Assembly: GCA_024180945.1 (NCBI GenBank)
Contig: JAKSGN010000020.1
Location: 1,283,561 to 1,347,560, forward strand
Direction of reading: 5' to 3'
Length of the DNA: 64,000 nucleotides
From: Macrophomina tecta
Lineage: Eukaryota > Ascomycota > Dothideomycetes > Botryosphaeriales > Botryosphaeriaceae
How positions within the stretch are numbered: position 1 is the first letter of the stretch; each line of letters opens with the position of its first letter. The position numbers and the translations under genes are program-made. This document shows, in pieces, positions 49,257-61,400 of this stretch. The notes under the pieces are model-generated. The model worked only from the letters and a program-made list of their open reading frames with translations, had not been told where the DNA came from and made no database searches.

Positions 49257-52155
49257 CTATTCCCTCTTTTAGGTTCTTCGGCCTAAAGAATTTTATAACG
49301 TATATAAGTTCTTAGTAGGTAATCTTTACTTTCTTTTATATCTTTTACTTATTATATCTAAGGTTTCTTTAATATAACGTTACTACGCGCTTGTTAGTTA
49401 CTATTAATATAAAATACTATTCTTCTATAGCGCTTATCGTGCCGCTAATATAAAGTATTTTATTAGCTTAGATTTAGGGTACTATAAGCGCTATTTATTA
49501 AAGAATTATAAATACGACTTAGTAGTTTCTTAACGCGACTATATATCTTTCCCGCTTATTCTCTATCCTAGCTAACCTTTATAGGGGCGAAAGTTAACGC
49601 GGAAGTAGAGAAGATAGAGAATTAGCTAGAGCGCCTTTATAAGAATAAGCGTTAGATTTTAGTAGAGGAGTTAAGACTCTAGAAGCGTTATTCTAAGATA
49701 TACGCTCGTTATTATTACTTAAAGAAGCAACTCGCTCTTTTTAAGTATAAGCGAAAGAGAATATTTAAACGCGAGCTAGCGTCTATTAAGAAGTTAGAAA
49801 AACTTAAAAAGAAAAATCGTAATAGGCGGCGTATAGCTAGTAAAAACATATCGACTCTAGAACGTTCTCCGAGTTCTTTTATTATTAAAGATTTCTTAAG
49901 CTCTAAAGGTCCTCCACCTAATTTAGTAGCTAGGATTACGTTTTCGTCTAGGGCTAAGTTATAGATAGATTCGTTCTTCTAGGGCGATTTTATTTCCGCG
50001 GGAGGTTAGGGTTCTAGCGATAGAATTCTATAACGAGATCTAGATATATATTATTCTTTAATATTTACTAGTTATCTTTATTTTCGTAACCTTTCTATTT
50101 AACGAGATATTTAAGTTAACGTTCGAACCGCTTATAGTCTAGGATCTTTTCGACTAGATACTAGGTTTTTTTAGCGTTAGGGTTTTTTAGTATAATCTCT
50201 TCTTAAGTTTTTAGAATAGTGGCATTTTCTAGTACTAGCTCGAGTAATACTACGTAAAAGATAGAGTTTATTCGTATATTAGATAATTTAAGTTAATACG
50301 TAACTTTTTTAAGTTTTTTTATAATTTCGAATAGACTAATTTTCTTAAAATCTAATTTATCGCTTAGTTACTTTAATTTAATATTCTTTATAAGGAGATA
50401 TACTTTATCCCCTCTTTTAAGGTTTAGTGCCGCCTAGTACCGTCTATTATAGTATTTAGATATTATAATTCGTACGTATTCGAGGTTAAGACTAATAGCT
50501 TTATATAATTCTCTTAGCTACTCGGCTTTAAGAATGCCTTTCTAGGCTAATTTTCTATTTAGAATAGTTTCTCTATACGCATCTAGTTTAAACCCGTAGT
50601 TAGTAAAGAATAGTAATACGTTAGTTAACTCTTATTTAGCGCTATTATAGGCGAATTATATTATAGATAGCTATATAGCCTAGTTATTCTATAGGTAGTT
50701 AATATAATAGCGGAGATATTATTTAAGAGTCCGGTTTATTCGTTTCGTCTAGCCGTTAGTTTATGCGTATACTATTATAGAGAGTTTATTCTTTGCTCTA
50801 AGCTAGCGTATAAGTATTTACTAAAATTTAGATCTTATTAGCTTATTTCTATTTAAAACTAATACTTCCGGTATTCCGTAATCCGCGAAGATATATTAGA
50901 GAAACGTATAGGCTAGCTATTCTATATTTAATACTTCTAGGTAGGGTAAAAAGTATACGTACTTCGTAAGTCTATTAATAAATACTAGAATTAAGTCGTA
51001 CTTAACTTCTATAAGTAGATCTTTAGACTTTAGTAGCTTCGTAATAAAGTCTAGCGTAATCTATTACTATAGTCATTCTAGTACTTCTAGAGGTTATAGT
51101 TATCCGTATAAAATATATATAGCGGCTTTACTTTAGATATAAAGGTCGTATTATAAAACTATACGCTAGACTATTTTTTATAATTCTAGAAAGTAGAAGT
51201 TTTACGTAATTCTCTTAGTTATTTTATTAATACCCTAATATCTATATACGGGTGCTACGTATATATTCTTAATAAGTACTTCTCATAGTCTTATTAGAAT
51301 ATAGATTAATTCTTTAAAGAGAAGCGTTTCTTTTCTATCTTAAGTAATATATAGGTCGTTCTTAAGCGCTAAAAGTTCCTACGCGAAGAAGTTCTAAGCG
51401 TATACTTCTTAAATCTTCTAATACTACGGGTTTAACTCGATGCGAAGTATTAGAAATGACTATTTAGTAAGAATAAGTAATCTATCGCTTATCTACTATA
51501 ATACTATAGGTTGTGGCTTAATTCTTTCTTTTATATAGTCTATTCTTCTACTAAGCGCGTTAGCGGCGGCGTTATCTATATCTTTTCTATACGTAATCTT
51601 AAAATTATAGAATACTAATTCTTATAACTAGCGAATCTATCATCGGTTTAGCTCCTTAGTCATAGTAAAGCGCGTAAGATTCTAATAGTTATAATATACT
51701 ATTATCTATTAGTTAGCTTTTTCTAGGTAGTATCTCTAGTACTTAAATACTAAGACGATAGCTAAGAGCTTTTTATTATAAGTATTATAGTTAAGCTTTA
51801 CTAGGATAAACTTTCTTAAGTAGAACGCGATTAGGTACTATCTATCTTTATTATTAGGCTAGCTAAGATATACTTCTAGGGCGAATCCTAACGTATTAGT
51901 CTCTACTTTAATTAGTTTATTAGAATCGTATATTTCTAAAACGGATACTTCGTAAAATATTCTCTTTAGCGAATTAAAGGCTTACTACTAATTATCTTTC
52001 TATTAGAAGCTATACTTCTTCTAAGTAAGTCGTATTAAAGATTTTATAATCTTTAAATAGTTCTAGATAAACTTTCTATAGAAGTTAGTAAATCTAAGAA
52101 AAAACTATACTTCTTTAATTATTTTTAGTACTAGCTATTTTCTAATAGAGTCTAG
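49257..52155 (-). mobile_element. family F Gypsy 3' part, reverse, RIP-mutated
   Basis: Reversed polypurine tract (CTATTCCCTCTTTTAGG), antisense-gene relic, chromodomain/integrase relics (50.0-51.3 kb), RNase H and the start of RT (to about 52.15 kb). It is cut where an A-like LTR begins. Only the 3' half of pol is left. Confidence 0.65.
49430..49860 (+). pseudogene. antisense accessory-gene relic of family F
   Basis: First exon relic with mutated Cys positions at 49.43-49.55 kb, then a clear coiled-coil relic at 49.59-49.84 kb reading VNAEVEKIEN, LERLYKNKR, ILVEELRL, KRYSKIYARYYYLKKQLALF and KRELASIKKLEKLKKKNR, with TAG at three places where CAG (Gln) is expected. Placement matches the other antisense genes. 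Confidence 0.6.
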
Positions 52156-54551
52156 TATTACGGCGCAGCCTTTACGGGGTTAAGAGATTAGGAAAGAAGA
52201 CAAGCGGGGCGAAGGTATAATCGTAGAATGATTTCCTAAGTACGGGCTATACGGGTTATATAACCCCTAGTTTAACTATTTAAAGGCTTGGCGCTCTAAA
52301 CTTATAAACTACTAGTTTAGACATTTAACGGATCGATAAAATAAACCTCTAAACTACTAGATTATTTATACTTTCCTACTATATATAAACTATACTCCTT
52401 AGATAGCTTTAACCTTCGTAGTTAACTTTAATAATAGAATTTAGACTCTATTAGTAACACGGTCTTCGCACGTAGTACTTAGTTTTATTACGTATTCGAC
52501 TTACTCTTACCCTCTTCTTATACCTACTTAAGGAAACCCCTCGATAGGTTTTCTCTCTCTTTAGTATTTAGATTCTTAGAGGTAGAGGCCCGCTCGTTAC
52601 ACTTTAACTACTATCCTTATAAGAAGAGGAAGGTTCTAAGATTAAGTCTTATCGGGTAAGGTATTACCCCCTAACGAGTTTAGAAAACAGCAATAGACTC
52701 GGTTAATATAGAGAATATTAGCGCGGGATAAGATCGCCTAGTAGTTCCTTATACGCCGACTCCCGGGCCCCCTTAGCCCGCTCGATAGGAGTAAACGGAG
52801 CCTACTATAAGAGAACTTATATAAATAATTTAGGAACTACGAGCCAAGAATCGCATCCTAAGAAGTTAATAAAACTAGGCCACCGGGCTAAGTCCTATAA
52901 GGGACCCAACCACTAAGGTTAAGGTACCGAAGCCGGACCTTTACTACGAAGAGCGTACTAAGACGCAGAGCTTTCTTATATAGCTAGAAGACTATCTATA
53001 CTTCGCTAAAGAATAATTCGGTAACGACGTAAATAAGATTTGCTACGCTAGTACCTTTCTCTGAGGAGTAGTAGAAAAGTAGTTTAGACCTTATAAACGA
53101 GAAACCTAGAAGAAGCCGTAATAGTAATAGTCGCCTTAAACCTAGACTATCTTCTTCGACTATAGAATATTCGCTAAATAACTATAGAACGCTTTTAGTA
53201 CTATTAACGAGGCCAAGCGTGCTAATTAAATTCTTTTTAGGATTTAGTAAAAAAAGTCCGTACTCGACTATACGGCCGAATTCTAAGAAGTAGCCTACGT
53301 CGCCGGAGAGCACTTAGACTATACGCTTTAATAACTATACTACCGCGGCCTAAAGGACGAGATTAAAGAAGCTATATCCTACTACGATAAACTAAAAATA
53401 CTTCCGGAACTAATCCGCCTAGCTACCGATATGGATAGAAGACGCACTAATAAGTAGTTCGAGAAAAAGAGTAGCTACTAAGTAAATATAACTAAGCCAC
53501 GCCAAGAATATACTACGTTAAAAGAAGAAGATACTATGGCTTTAGACGCCGCTAACCGTTAAAATAATAAGAAAGGAAATAAGGGTCGAAATAATAATAA
53601 GAAGCCTAAAGAACCTAATCTAAACTAAACGGATAAATAGAAATAGCGCTATAAGAATCGACTCTATATTACCTATAGTAGTAATAAGTACTTCTCTCCT
53701 AAGTACCCGTAGAACCCTCGCAACAAAAAAAAGAAGAAGTAAACCTCGAGCGCTTAGTGCGAAGTATCGGTTATATCCCGCTAAGATAACTACGATAGGC
53801 TACACTAGATAGCCTACTACAACGATAACTATTAAACGCACTAAAGCAGCAAGGATATATTAAAATAGTACCCTTATAAACCTTAATAGTTTAGCATAAT
53901 AACTAGAAATGAGAAAGTACTAGAAATTAATGACTTAATTAACGACTTCCCCTACGACGATGAGCTAGTTAACAGCGATATAGGCGAACTCTACGATAGC
54001 ACCCCTAAGTCTAGCGAAGCCGAGAATATAGAATAATAGCAGGACTAAGCTATACTCGACTAAATCACGGAATACTTAAGCAGGTACGGGAACGCGAGGC
54101 GTATCGAACCTAGCCTTACCCCGATAATTAACTAGACCCCCGGATTAAGAATAGACCTACTACTATAATAATATTAGGTGTAGAAGGGGAAGCTCAGCTC
54201 TCGATTCTATAAAGATAGTATATAGCACCCCTAGAAGAAATTACCCCTCACCTTAGCTAACGAAGTAGCGTCCTAGCTCGAAGATAAGGCCCGGGGAGTA
54301 TAGTAATAACGGGACCTCGCGCATTTACGTAGTATAGCGTTAACCCTCGGCCTATACGGAATAGCAATAAGGGTATAGAATACCCTATAATAGATTCTAA
54401 AGAAGAAATATACTATACCTACCTTTAAATACTAGGTCTATAATAACCGAATCCACTAGAGGTGCCTTATTAGGCGCGGACACTAGATATAGTAGAAGGA
54501 ATTATCGATCCCAGCTAAGAACTAGGACCTCTACTTCTACGAGGAAATAGC
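52156..54551 (+). mobile_element. A-like element copy 1 (LTR and gag relic), RIP-mutated
   Basis: LTR 52156-52601 (446 bp, TATTACGGCG...CGTTACA), primer-binding-like CTTTAACTACTATCC, then a gag relic from about 52690 with the capsid block (ALDAANR at about 53.54 kb) and zinc-knuckle relic at about 53.66-53.72 kb. The gag C-terminal extension differs from family A (about 53.93-54.55 kb), so it is a related subfamily. Cut by copy 2 at 54552. Confidence 0.8.
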
Positions 54552-57500
54552 TGTTACGGCGCAGCCTTTACGGGGTTAAGAGGTTAGAGAAGATGATAAG
54601 CGGGGCGAAGGTATAATCGTAGAACGATTTCCTAAACACGGGCTATACGGGTTATATAACCCCTAGTTTAACTGTTTTAAAGGCTTGGCGCTCTAAACTT
54701 ATAAACTACTAGTTTAGACGTTTAACGGATCGATAGAATAAACCTCTAAACTACTAGATTATATATACTTTCCTACTATATATAAACTATACTTCTTAGA
54801 TAGCTTTGACCTTCGTGGTTAACTTTAATAATAATTCGTATATTATTAGTAATACGGCCTTCGCACGTAGTACTTAGTCTTATTACGTATTTAACTTACT
54901 CTTACCCTCTTCTTATACCTACTTAAGGAAACCCCCTCGATAGGTTTTCTCTCTCTTTGGTATTTAGATTCTTAGAGGTAGAGGCCCGCTCGTTATACTT
55001 TAACTACTATCCTTATAAGGAGAGAAAGGCTCTAAGATTAAGTCTTATTAGGTAAGATATTACCCCCTAACGAGTTTAGGAAACAGCAATAGACTCGGTT
55101 AATATAGAGAATATTAGCGCGGGATAAGATTATTTAGCTATTTCTTATATACTAACTCCCGGGCCCCCTTAGCCCGCTCGACAGGAGTAAACGGAGCTCA
55201 CTATAAGAGAACTTATATAGATAATTTAAGAACTATAAGCCGAGAATCTCGTCCTAAGAAGTCGGTAGAATTAAGCTACTAGGCTAAGCCCTATAAGGGA
55301 CCTAACTACTAAGGTTAAAGTACTAAAGCCGGATCTTTACTATAGAGAACGTACTAAGATGTAAAGCTTTCTTATATAGCTAGAAGACTATCTATACTTC
55401 GCTAAAGAATAATTCGGTAATGACGTAGATAAGATTTGCTACGCTAGTACCTTTCTCCAAGGAGTAGTAGAAAAGTGGTTTAGACCGTATAAATAAGAAA
55501 CCTAGGAGAAGCTATAATAGTAATAGTCGCCTTAGATCTAGGCTATCTTCTTCGACTATAGGATATTCGCTAAATAACTATAGAACGCTTTTAGTACTAT
55601 CGACGAGGCTAAGCGTGCTAATTAGATTCTTTTTAGGATCTAGTAGAAAAAGTTCGTACTCGACTACACGGCCGAATTTTAAGAAGCAGCCTACGTTACT
55701 AGAGAATACTTAGACTATACGCTCCGATAGCTATACTACCACGGCCTAAAGGACGAGATTAAAGAAGCTATATTCTACTACAACGAACTAGAAACGCTCC
55801 CGGAACTAATCCGCCTAACTACCGATATGGATAGGAGACGCACCAACAGGTAGTTCGAGAAGAAGGGTAGCTATTAAGCGAATATAACTAAGCTACGCCG
55901 AGAACGCACTACGTTAAAAGAAGGAGATACTATAGCTTTAGACGCCGCTAACCGTTAAGATAATAAGAAAGGAAACAAGGGTCGAAATAATAATAAAAAG
56001 CCTAAAGAACCTAATCTAAACTAAATAAATGAATAGAAATAGCGCTATAAGAATCGACTCTATATTACCTTCGGTAGTAATAAGCACTTCTCTCCTAAGT
56101 ATCCGCAGAACCCTCGTAATAAGAAGAAGAAGAAGTAGACCTCGAGCGCCTAACGCGAAGTATTAGTTATATCCCGTTAAGACAATTATAATATGCTATA
56201 CTAGATAGCCTGCTATAACGATAACTATTAGACGCACTAAAGTAGTAAGGATATATCGGGATAGTATTCCTATAAACCGCGATAATTTAGTATAATAACT
56301 AGGAATAAGGAAGTTATTGAGACCGACGAGATTATCGATAGTTTCCCCTTAGACGAAGAACTAGTTAATAGCGAAATAAGAGAACTCTATAAAAGTACAA
56401 CTAAAAGCGGCGATAGCGTATAGTTAGGGGACCCTCTAATACTATCTAATAAATAGAATATTCTTATCTTATTAGAAGTTCTTGCTAAAAGATACGGTAT
56501 TAGTAAGCACTTATATAACGAATAGAGCAACTTTAGGACTATCTAGATTCCGTATTAAAGAAGCCTTACCTTAATAGTTCTCTAGAAATAGCGCTAGAAT
56601 ACTCTTTAGAAAATCCGGATCGAATAAGACGAAAAGAAGTACGAACTCCTAGTAACTAAGAATATAATACTTATCGAGCGCCACCACTAAGGAACCTCTA
56701 TGCGCGGATAGGTAGACTACGACTTTTTTTAAGAGTTAGCGAGGATTCTTTATCGGTATAGTACGGTAATTATCTAGAATCGTATACTCTAGTAGATACC
56801 GGACGAGAAACTTAATATACTAACTTTCCGATACTAGGTGCGAAGGGATATAGTCTACTAGCGGAAATAGTTACGTACTAATAAATAGACTAACTAGAAA
56901 TAAGTATACCTTTAAGTTAATGAATAGGAAGACTATATATATAGCGAAGTCTATGGCTATCCGAAGCTAAAAAACTAGACGGCCCTACGGTATTAGAATC
57001 GACCTAGGGGCTATAGTCTAGGTCCCTTTATATAGTATTACGTATATCGAATACGGAAACTCTCACTGGACTAAATCTTTAGAGATAATTTAAAATGAAA
57101 GAAACGCTTAACGGACGTCTTATCTCGATACTAATTAATATAGGATTAAGCGGAAACTTTATATACAACGAGTTTATAGAATAATGCAAGATTCTATACT
57201 AAAAAAAGAAAGAGCTATATCCGCTTAGCGGATTCGATAGAAAAAGCTTAGTCTACGGAGAAGGCTAGGTAAAGATAGAAACGAAGGAAGTAACCCTCTA
57301 GATTAAGAACTATTAAAAGTAGATTTCTCTTAATATTTAAAGAATCCCCGGGTATAATATTATTCTAGGTATACCCTAGATCCGAACGTAGAAACCTATC
57401 TTCGACTTTAGCGAAGAAGACGAAATCATTTTCCAAGAAGAGATTAACAACCTCCTACGAAAATTTAGTTTACGTATAGAAAACGGGTTAATAAATACCC

Positions 57501-57957
57501 TATAGCGACTTTTATCTACTGTGAATCGAGAAGTAGCTAGCGTAAGGCCTAAGAGTAGTAGCTATATAGGCGACTCCGATAGTAGTATAAGTTAGAACTA
57601 GGACTGCGATGTAGAAGGCGAAGCCTTCTTAGTAAAATATAGCCCTATCGTAGAAATAAGCCCTACTAAGCGAAACGACACCCTCAAATTATTAGAAGAA
57701 ACGTAAGACTTAAACGATAGCGTAAGGCCTAGCGTTAGTAGTATTAACGGTAACCTTAAGAAAGGCCTAAGATAGAACTAGGACTATAGCGTACGAAACG
57801 CCGCCTTCTCGGTAAAATATAGCGCCTTAAGCGGAGTAAGCCCTACCGAGTTAAGTATTCCCGAAAATTAGGTATAACACTTATTACGAAGAACTACGCG
57901 GAGAAAGCGTAAGGCTAAGAGTAAGGCTTCGCGGAAGTAATTAGTAGCTATAGAACC
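54552..57957 (+). mobile_element. A-like element copy 2 (LTR, gag, protease), cut at the telomeric array
   Basis: LTR 54552-54997; gag relic about 55.09-56.98 kb collinear with 12920-14758, including a decayed CCHC knuckle; preserved slippery AAAAAAC at 56969-56975; protease relic at 57.13-57.37 kb. The copy stops at 57957, in the spacer between protease and RT that corresponds to about 15740 in family A. At that exact point the 47-bp repeats begin, so the chromosome was broken or capped within this element. Confidence 0.85.
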
Positions 57958-58101
57958 CCCAAACCGAAAGGAGTGAATCGACCGTTATAAGGGTCGATTC
58001 AGGTCCCAAACCGAAAGGAGTGAATCGACCGTTATAAGGGTCGATTCAGGTCCCAAACCGAAAGGAGTGAATCGACCGTTATAAGGGTCGATTCAGGTCC
58101 C
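57958..58101 (+). repeat. 47-bp tandem repeat, three copies, at the edge of the helicase array
   Basis: Period 47 (repeat phases at 57961, 58008, 58055). Each copy contains 10-bp arms TGAATCGACC and GGTCGATTCA as a perfect inverted repeat around the 8-bp spacer GTTATAAG: 57974-58001, 58021-58048, 58068-58095. A single further copy lies at the unit junction (site 62479-62506). Confidence 0.95.
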
Positions 58102-58499
58102 ATACAAAATTAAGGTTTAGGGTTAGGGTTACGAGTACGGTCGATTGAGTACGGTCGATTCAGAAAAAAGATGTCGGATTCGCGTTAAAGTAAGATATGT
58201 TGCAGAGCGCGGTTAGGCGATAAGAATTTTTGCGTATGACATGCCCGCCCGATCGCGTGTTCGAGCGTAATTTGGCAGTTGGGGTAAGTTAGGGTAAGGT
58301 TGATGGGGTAAGAGCGGCCCGAGCGCGGTAGTGGTTAAAGAGCGCGCATTCGCCGGGTAGGCACGCAGCGCGCGAACGTGCAGCAGGCGCCGAGTCAGAG
58401 AGTTAAGAGCAAGGGTTAAAGTAGTTAGTTCGATAGCAAAGGGTGGTTTCCCGCATCAACGCAGCGAAAGAATAAGCAGATAGCAGCGAAATAACGAGC
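58102..58499 (+). promoter_or_regulatory. leader with interstitial telomere repeats and half-site repeats
   Basis: TTTAGGGTTAGGGTTA at 58116-58131; a 14-bp tandem repeat GAGTACGGTCGATT at 58133-58146 and 58147-58160, each ending in the arm of the crossover-like site; then degenerate G-rich GGGTAA/TAGGGTAAGG tracts near 58281-58311. The remaining ~190 bp up to the ATG have no recognisable elements. The segment recurs at 62511-62910. Confidence 0.7.
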
Positions 58500-61400
58500 A
58501 TGCAGCAAGCGCAAGTCAACATGGCCGAAACAGCGGAGTATTTTCATCATTTAGGGTTAGGAGAATTTGGAGTCGTCGTGTGCAAGGAGTGCCGGCACGC
58601 GGTGTGGCCGGATCAGGTGGCAGGGCATTTGCAGGGCAGACATCACGGCATCAGCGGAAAGAACGCAGAGGCGATCGCGGAGGAGGTCGTGGCGTTTGCC
58701 GGATTAATCAGGTCCCCCGGAGAATTTCAGGCGCCCGCAGGCATCGACAGGCCGATCCCGGAGTTGCCGTTGCATCAGGACGGGTTAATGTGCGAGTTAC
58801 AGCCCGACGGGTGCCGGTATATTTGCCGGGACAGAATGACGATGAAGAAGCATTGGCGCATCGAGCATCAGTGGTCGGCCGGCAGCCGAAAGGGCGGGTC
58901 GGGCAAGAGCAAGGGCGAGCGGGTCGAGAGGCGGTTTCAGGAAGCAGTGAGGCGGGTGCATTGTCAGCGATTTTTCACGAGCCGGCACGGATCGCAGTAT
59001 TTCGAGGTGCAGCAACCGGCAGAGGAAGAGAATGGAACGCGCGAAGACGGCAACGGCGGCAGCAACGATAGTAGCAGGGACACGTGGACGCGGGCGTGGC
59101 AGCAGATGCAGGCCCGGTTCGAGCAGGCCGAGAAGGAGGCAGCCGCCGTCGTTCAGGACGCCGAGAGGGATCAGGCGAACCCGTGGTTGGAGCGGACGCA
59201 GTGGCAGAAGTATTTGGCCGGCAAGAACCGCGAGGATTTGTCGCGGTGCATCGTCAAGCCGGGCGGCGAGGAGGACGAAAAGAAGAACAGACGATGGAAG
59301 CCCGCCGATAAGGAAAAAGACGATCCGAACGAGCCGATCGAGACGGCCGGGTGGCAGGCGATGGAGGACGTTGCCCGCATTAGTCAGGAGAGCGTGGCGA
59401 AGCGGGCGGGCGTGTCGATGCGGATGCAGGCGATCAGGACGGAGAAGCATCAGACCCGATATCAGCCGTTGCAGCCGTATATGGACGAGGAATCGATCAA
59501 GGACCGTGCCCGGTCGTGGGAGCAGGTGTTGATGTTTTTTATGCGGACGCAGCGGCAGCACGATTGGGACAGCCCGGCGTACAAATTCACCCGCAGTCAG
59601 TTCGAAGCATTCGTCAGATTGGTCGAAGAGGCAGAGCGGGAGGTAGAAGGAGGCGAAGATGGGGAAGAAAGTAACAAAGAAAACGAAGATAACGAGGAAG
59701 CAGAAGAGGAGGGAGAAGGGGAAGGCGACGAGGAAGAAAGCGAGACAAACGAGAAGGACGAAGAGAAGTGGCAAAAATTAACCCCGATTCAACGGGCATG
59801 TTTAGATTTTTGCATCGAGTTGTTGAATCAACGATTCGTCGAGCGCGAGTACGAGAGTGCGTTGGTATGCGCCGCCGCCGTGTTAGGAGTCGACCCGACG
59901 GACAACAGTTGGAGAGGCCCGGAGACATACGGGTCGATTTTATCGGCGTTGATCAAGGTGGCGCATTTCATGGTCATTCAGAAGGCATTCGAGGTAGCAA
60001 CGCCGGCGGAGGAGAACGAGCATTTTAGCGCGAGCGCGAGGCCGTGTGATTTCGAAGATAGTGGATACGAAAGCGGGGGAAGCAGTAGAAGCGGCGAGAG
60101 CAGCAGGCGCCCCGGCAGGAGCGGGTTGCAGTGGGTGAACAAGATGATGGACGATTTCATGGTCCGCGGCAGCGACAGCCCGATGCAGTGGTTTTTGGAT
60201 TTGCGGGCGTATGGTATGAAGATTCATTTCAACACAACGGCGAAAGGGCACGTCGGGTGGAGGGATAGAGATGTGTTGGAGTACAAGAACATATCGTTCA
60301 GCATGGCGCAGTTCCGCGGGATGGTACACGGTTTGGCGCAGACGACGGCGCAGGTGTTGGTCGAGGATTTGTTGTTTTGCAAAAGCCGGCGGGAGGTGCC
60401 CGCGGTGCCGTGGCATTCGATGCATGACGACCCGACAAACGGCCGTCGAGGGTGGAATTTTTTGCAGGATCAGCGCAACAGATTCCCCGTGGACGGGAGG
60501 TCGTGGTTGTTCGAGCAGATTATGCAGAACGGCGCGGTCAGAAAGCGGTTCACCCGGCAGGGGACGGCGTCGGGGTTGAGCCGCGAGGCGGTATCGGATT
60601 GGATGAGCCGGGTTGCGGCGTTTAAGGAAAAGTTATTGGTGTTGATGCACATAACGGGCGGGCAGCCGGCGAGAGGGCCGGAGATATTAAGCATCAGGCA
60701 CAGCAACACGGCGGAGGCGGGGCACCGGCATATTTTCATCGAAGACGGGATGGTCGTGTTTGTTACGCGGTATCACAAGGGGTACGCGTTGCAGGGAGAT
60801 GTCAAGATCATTCACCGGTATTTACCGCGCGAGGTGGGCGAGTTGTTGGTGTGGTATTTGTGGTTGGTTTTGCCGTTTCAGCAGAGAATGGAGGTGTTGA
60901 TACGAGGCAAGCAGCAGCAGGGGCAGCGGCAGGGGCAGCAGCAGGAGCAACAGCAGGAGCAACAGCAGGAGCAGCAGCAGGAGCAACAGCAGCAGGAGCA
61001 GGAGCAGTCGCCGCCGTTGTCCGCGCATTTATGGGCAGCCGAGCCCGGGGGCAAGAAGTGGACGACGGAGCGGATGAGACAGGCGATTAAGCGGGAGACA
61101 GCAGCGGGGTTAGGGCATGAAGTCACGGTGCGGGCGTATCGTGATATCGCGATAGCAATCAGCAGGCAGTGGATCCGCGGGCCGACGGCGTTCAGGCAGG
61201 ACGATGGAGAGGGAGACGATAGCGAGCAGCGGCAGGATGAGGACGGCATGGCGGCGGCGATCGCGGACGCGCAGGCAGGGCACACGTCGCACGTGGCGGG
61301 AATCGTATATGCGAGGGGAATCATGGAGCAGTTGGGGTGGGTGGCAGAACGAAGGCAGCAGTTCCGGGCGTGCAGCGTCGATTGGCACCGATTTTTAGGA

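Noticed and set aside
21470..57957. Reading the AT-rich block as a centromere or low-complexity DNA
   Set aside because: LTRs, target duplications and pol motifs are legible throughout, and the AT-richness follows CA/TG-to-TA mutation of transposons.
57958..58101. Direct repeats as a CRISPR-like array
   Set aside because: The 47-bp units are contiguous with no variable spacers, and the genome is fungal.
58797..59774. 325-codon minus-strand frame, and similar frames at 60878-61324 and 63208-63972
   Set aside because: Leu/Arg/Pro-rich shadow of the helicase gene. The lack of CT on the plus strand means no AG on the minus strand, so TAG stops cannot occur there, which inflates frame length.
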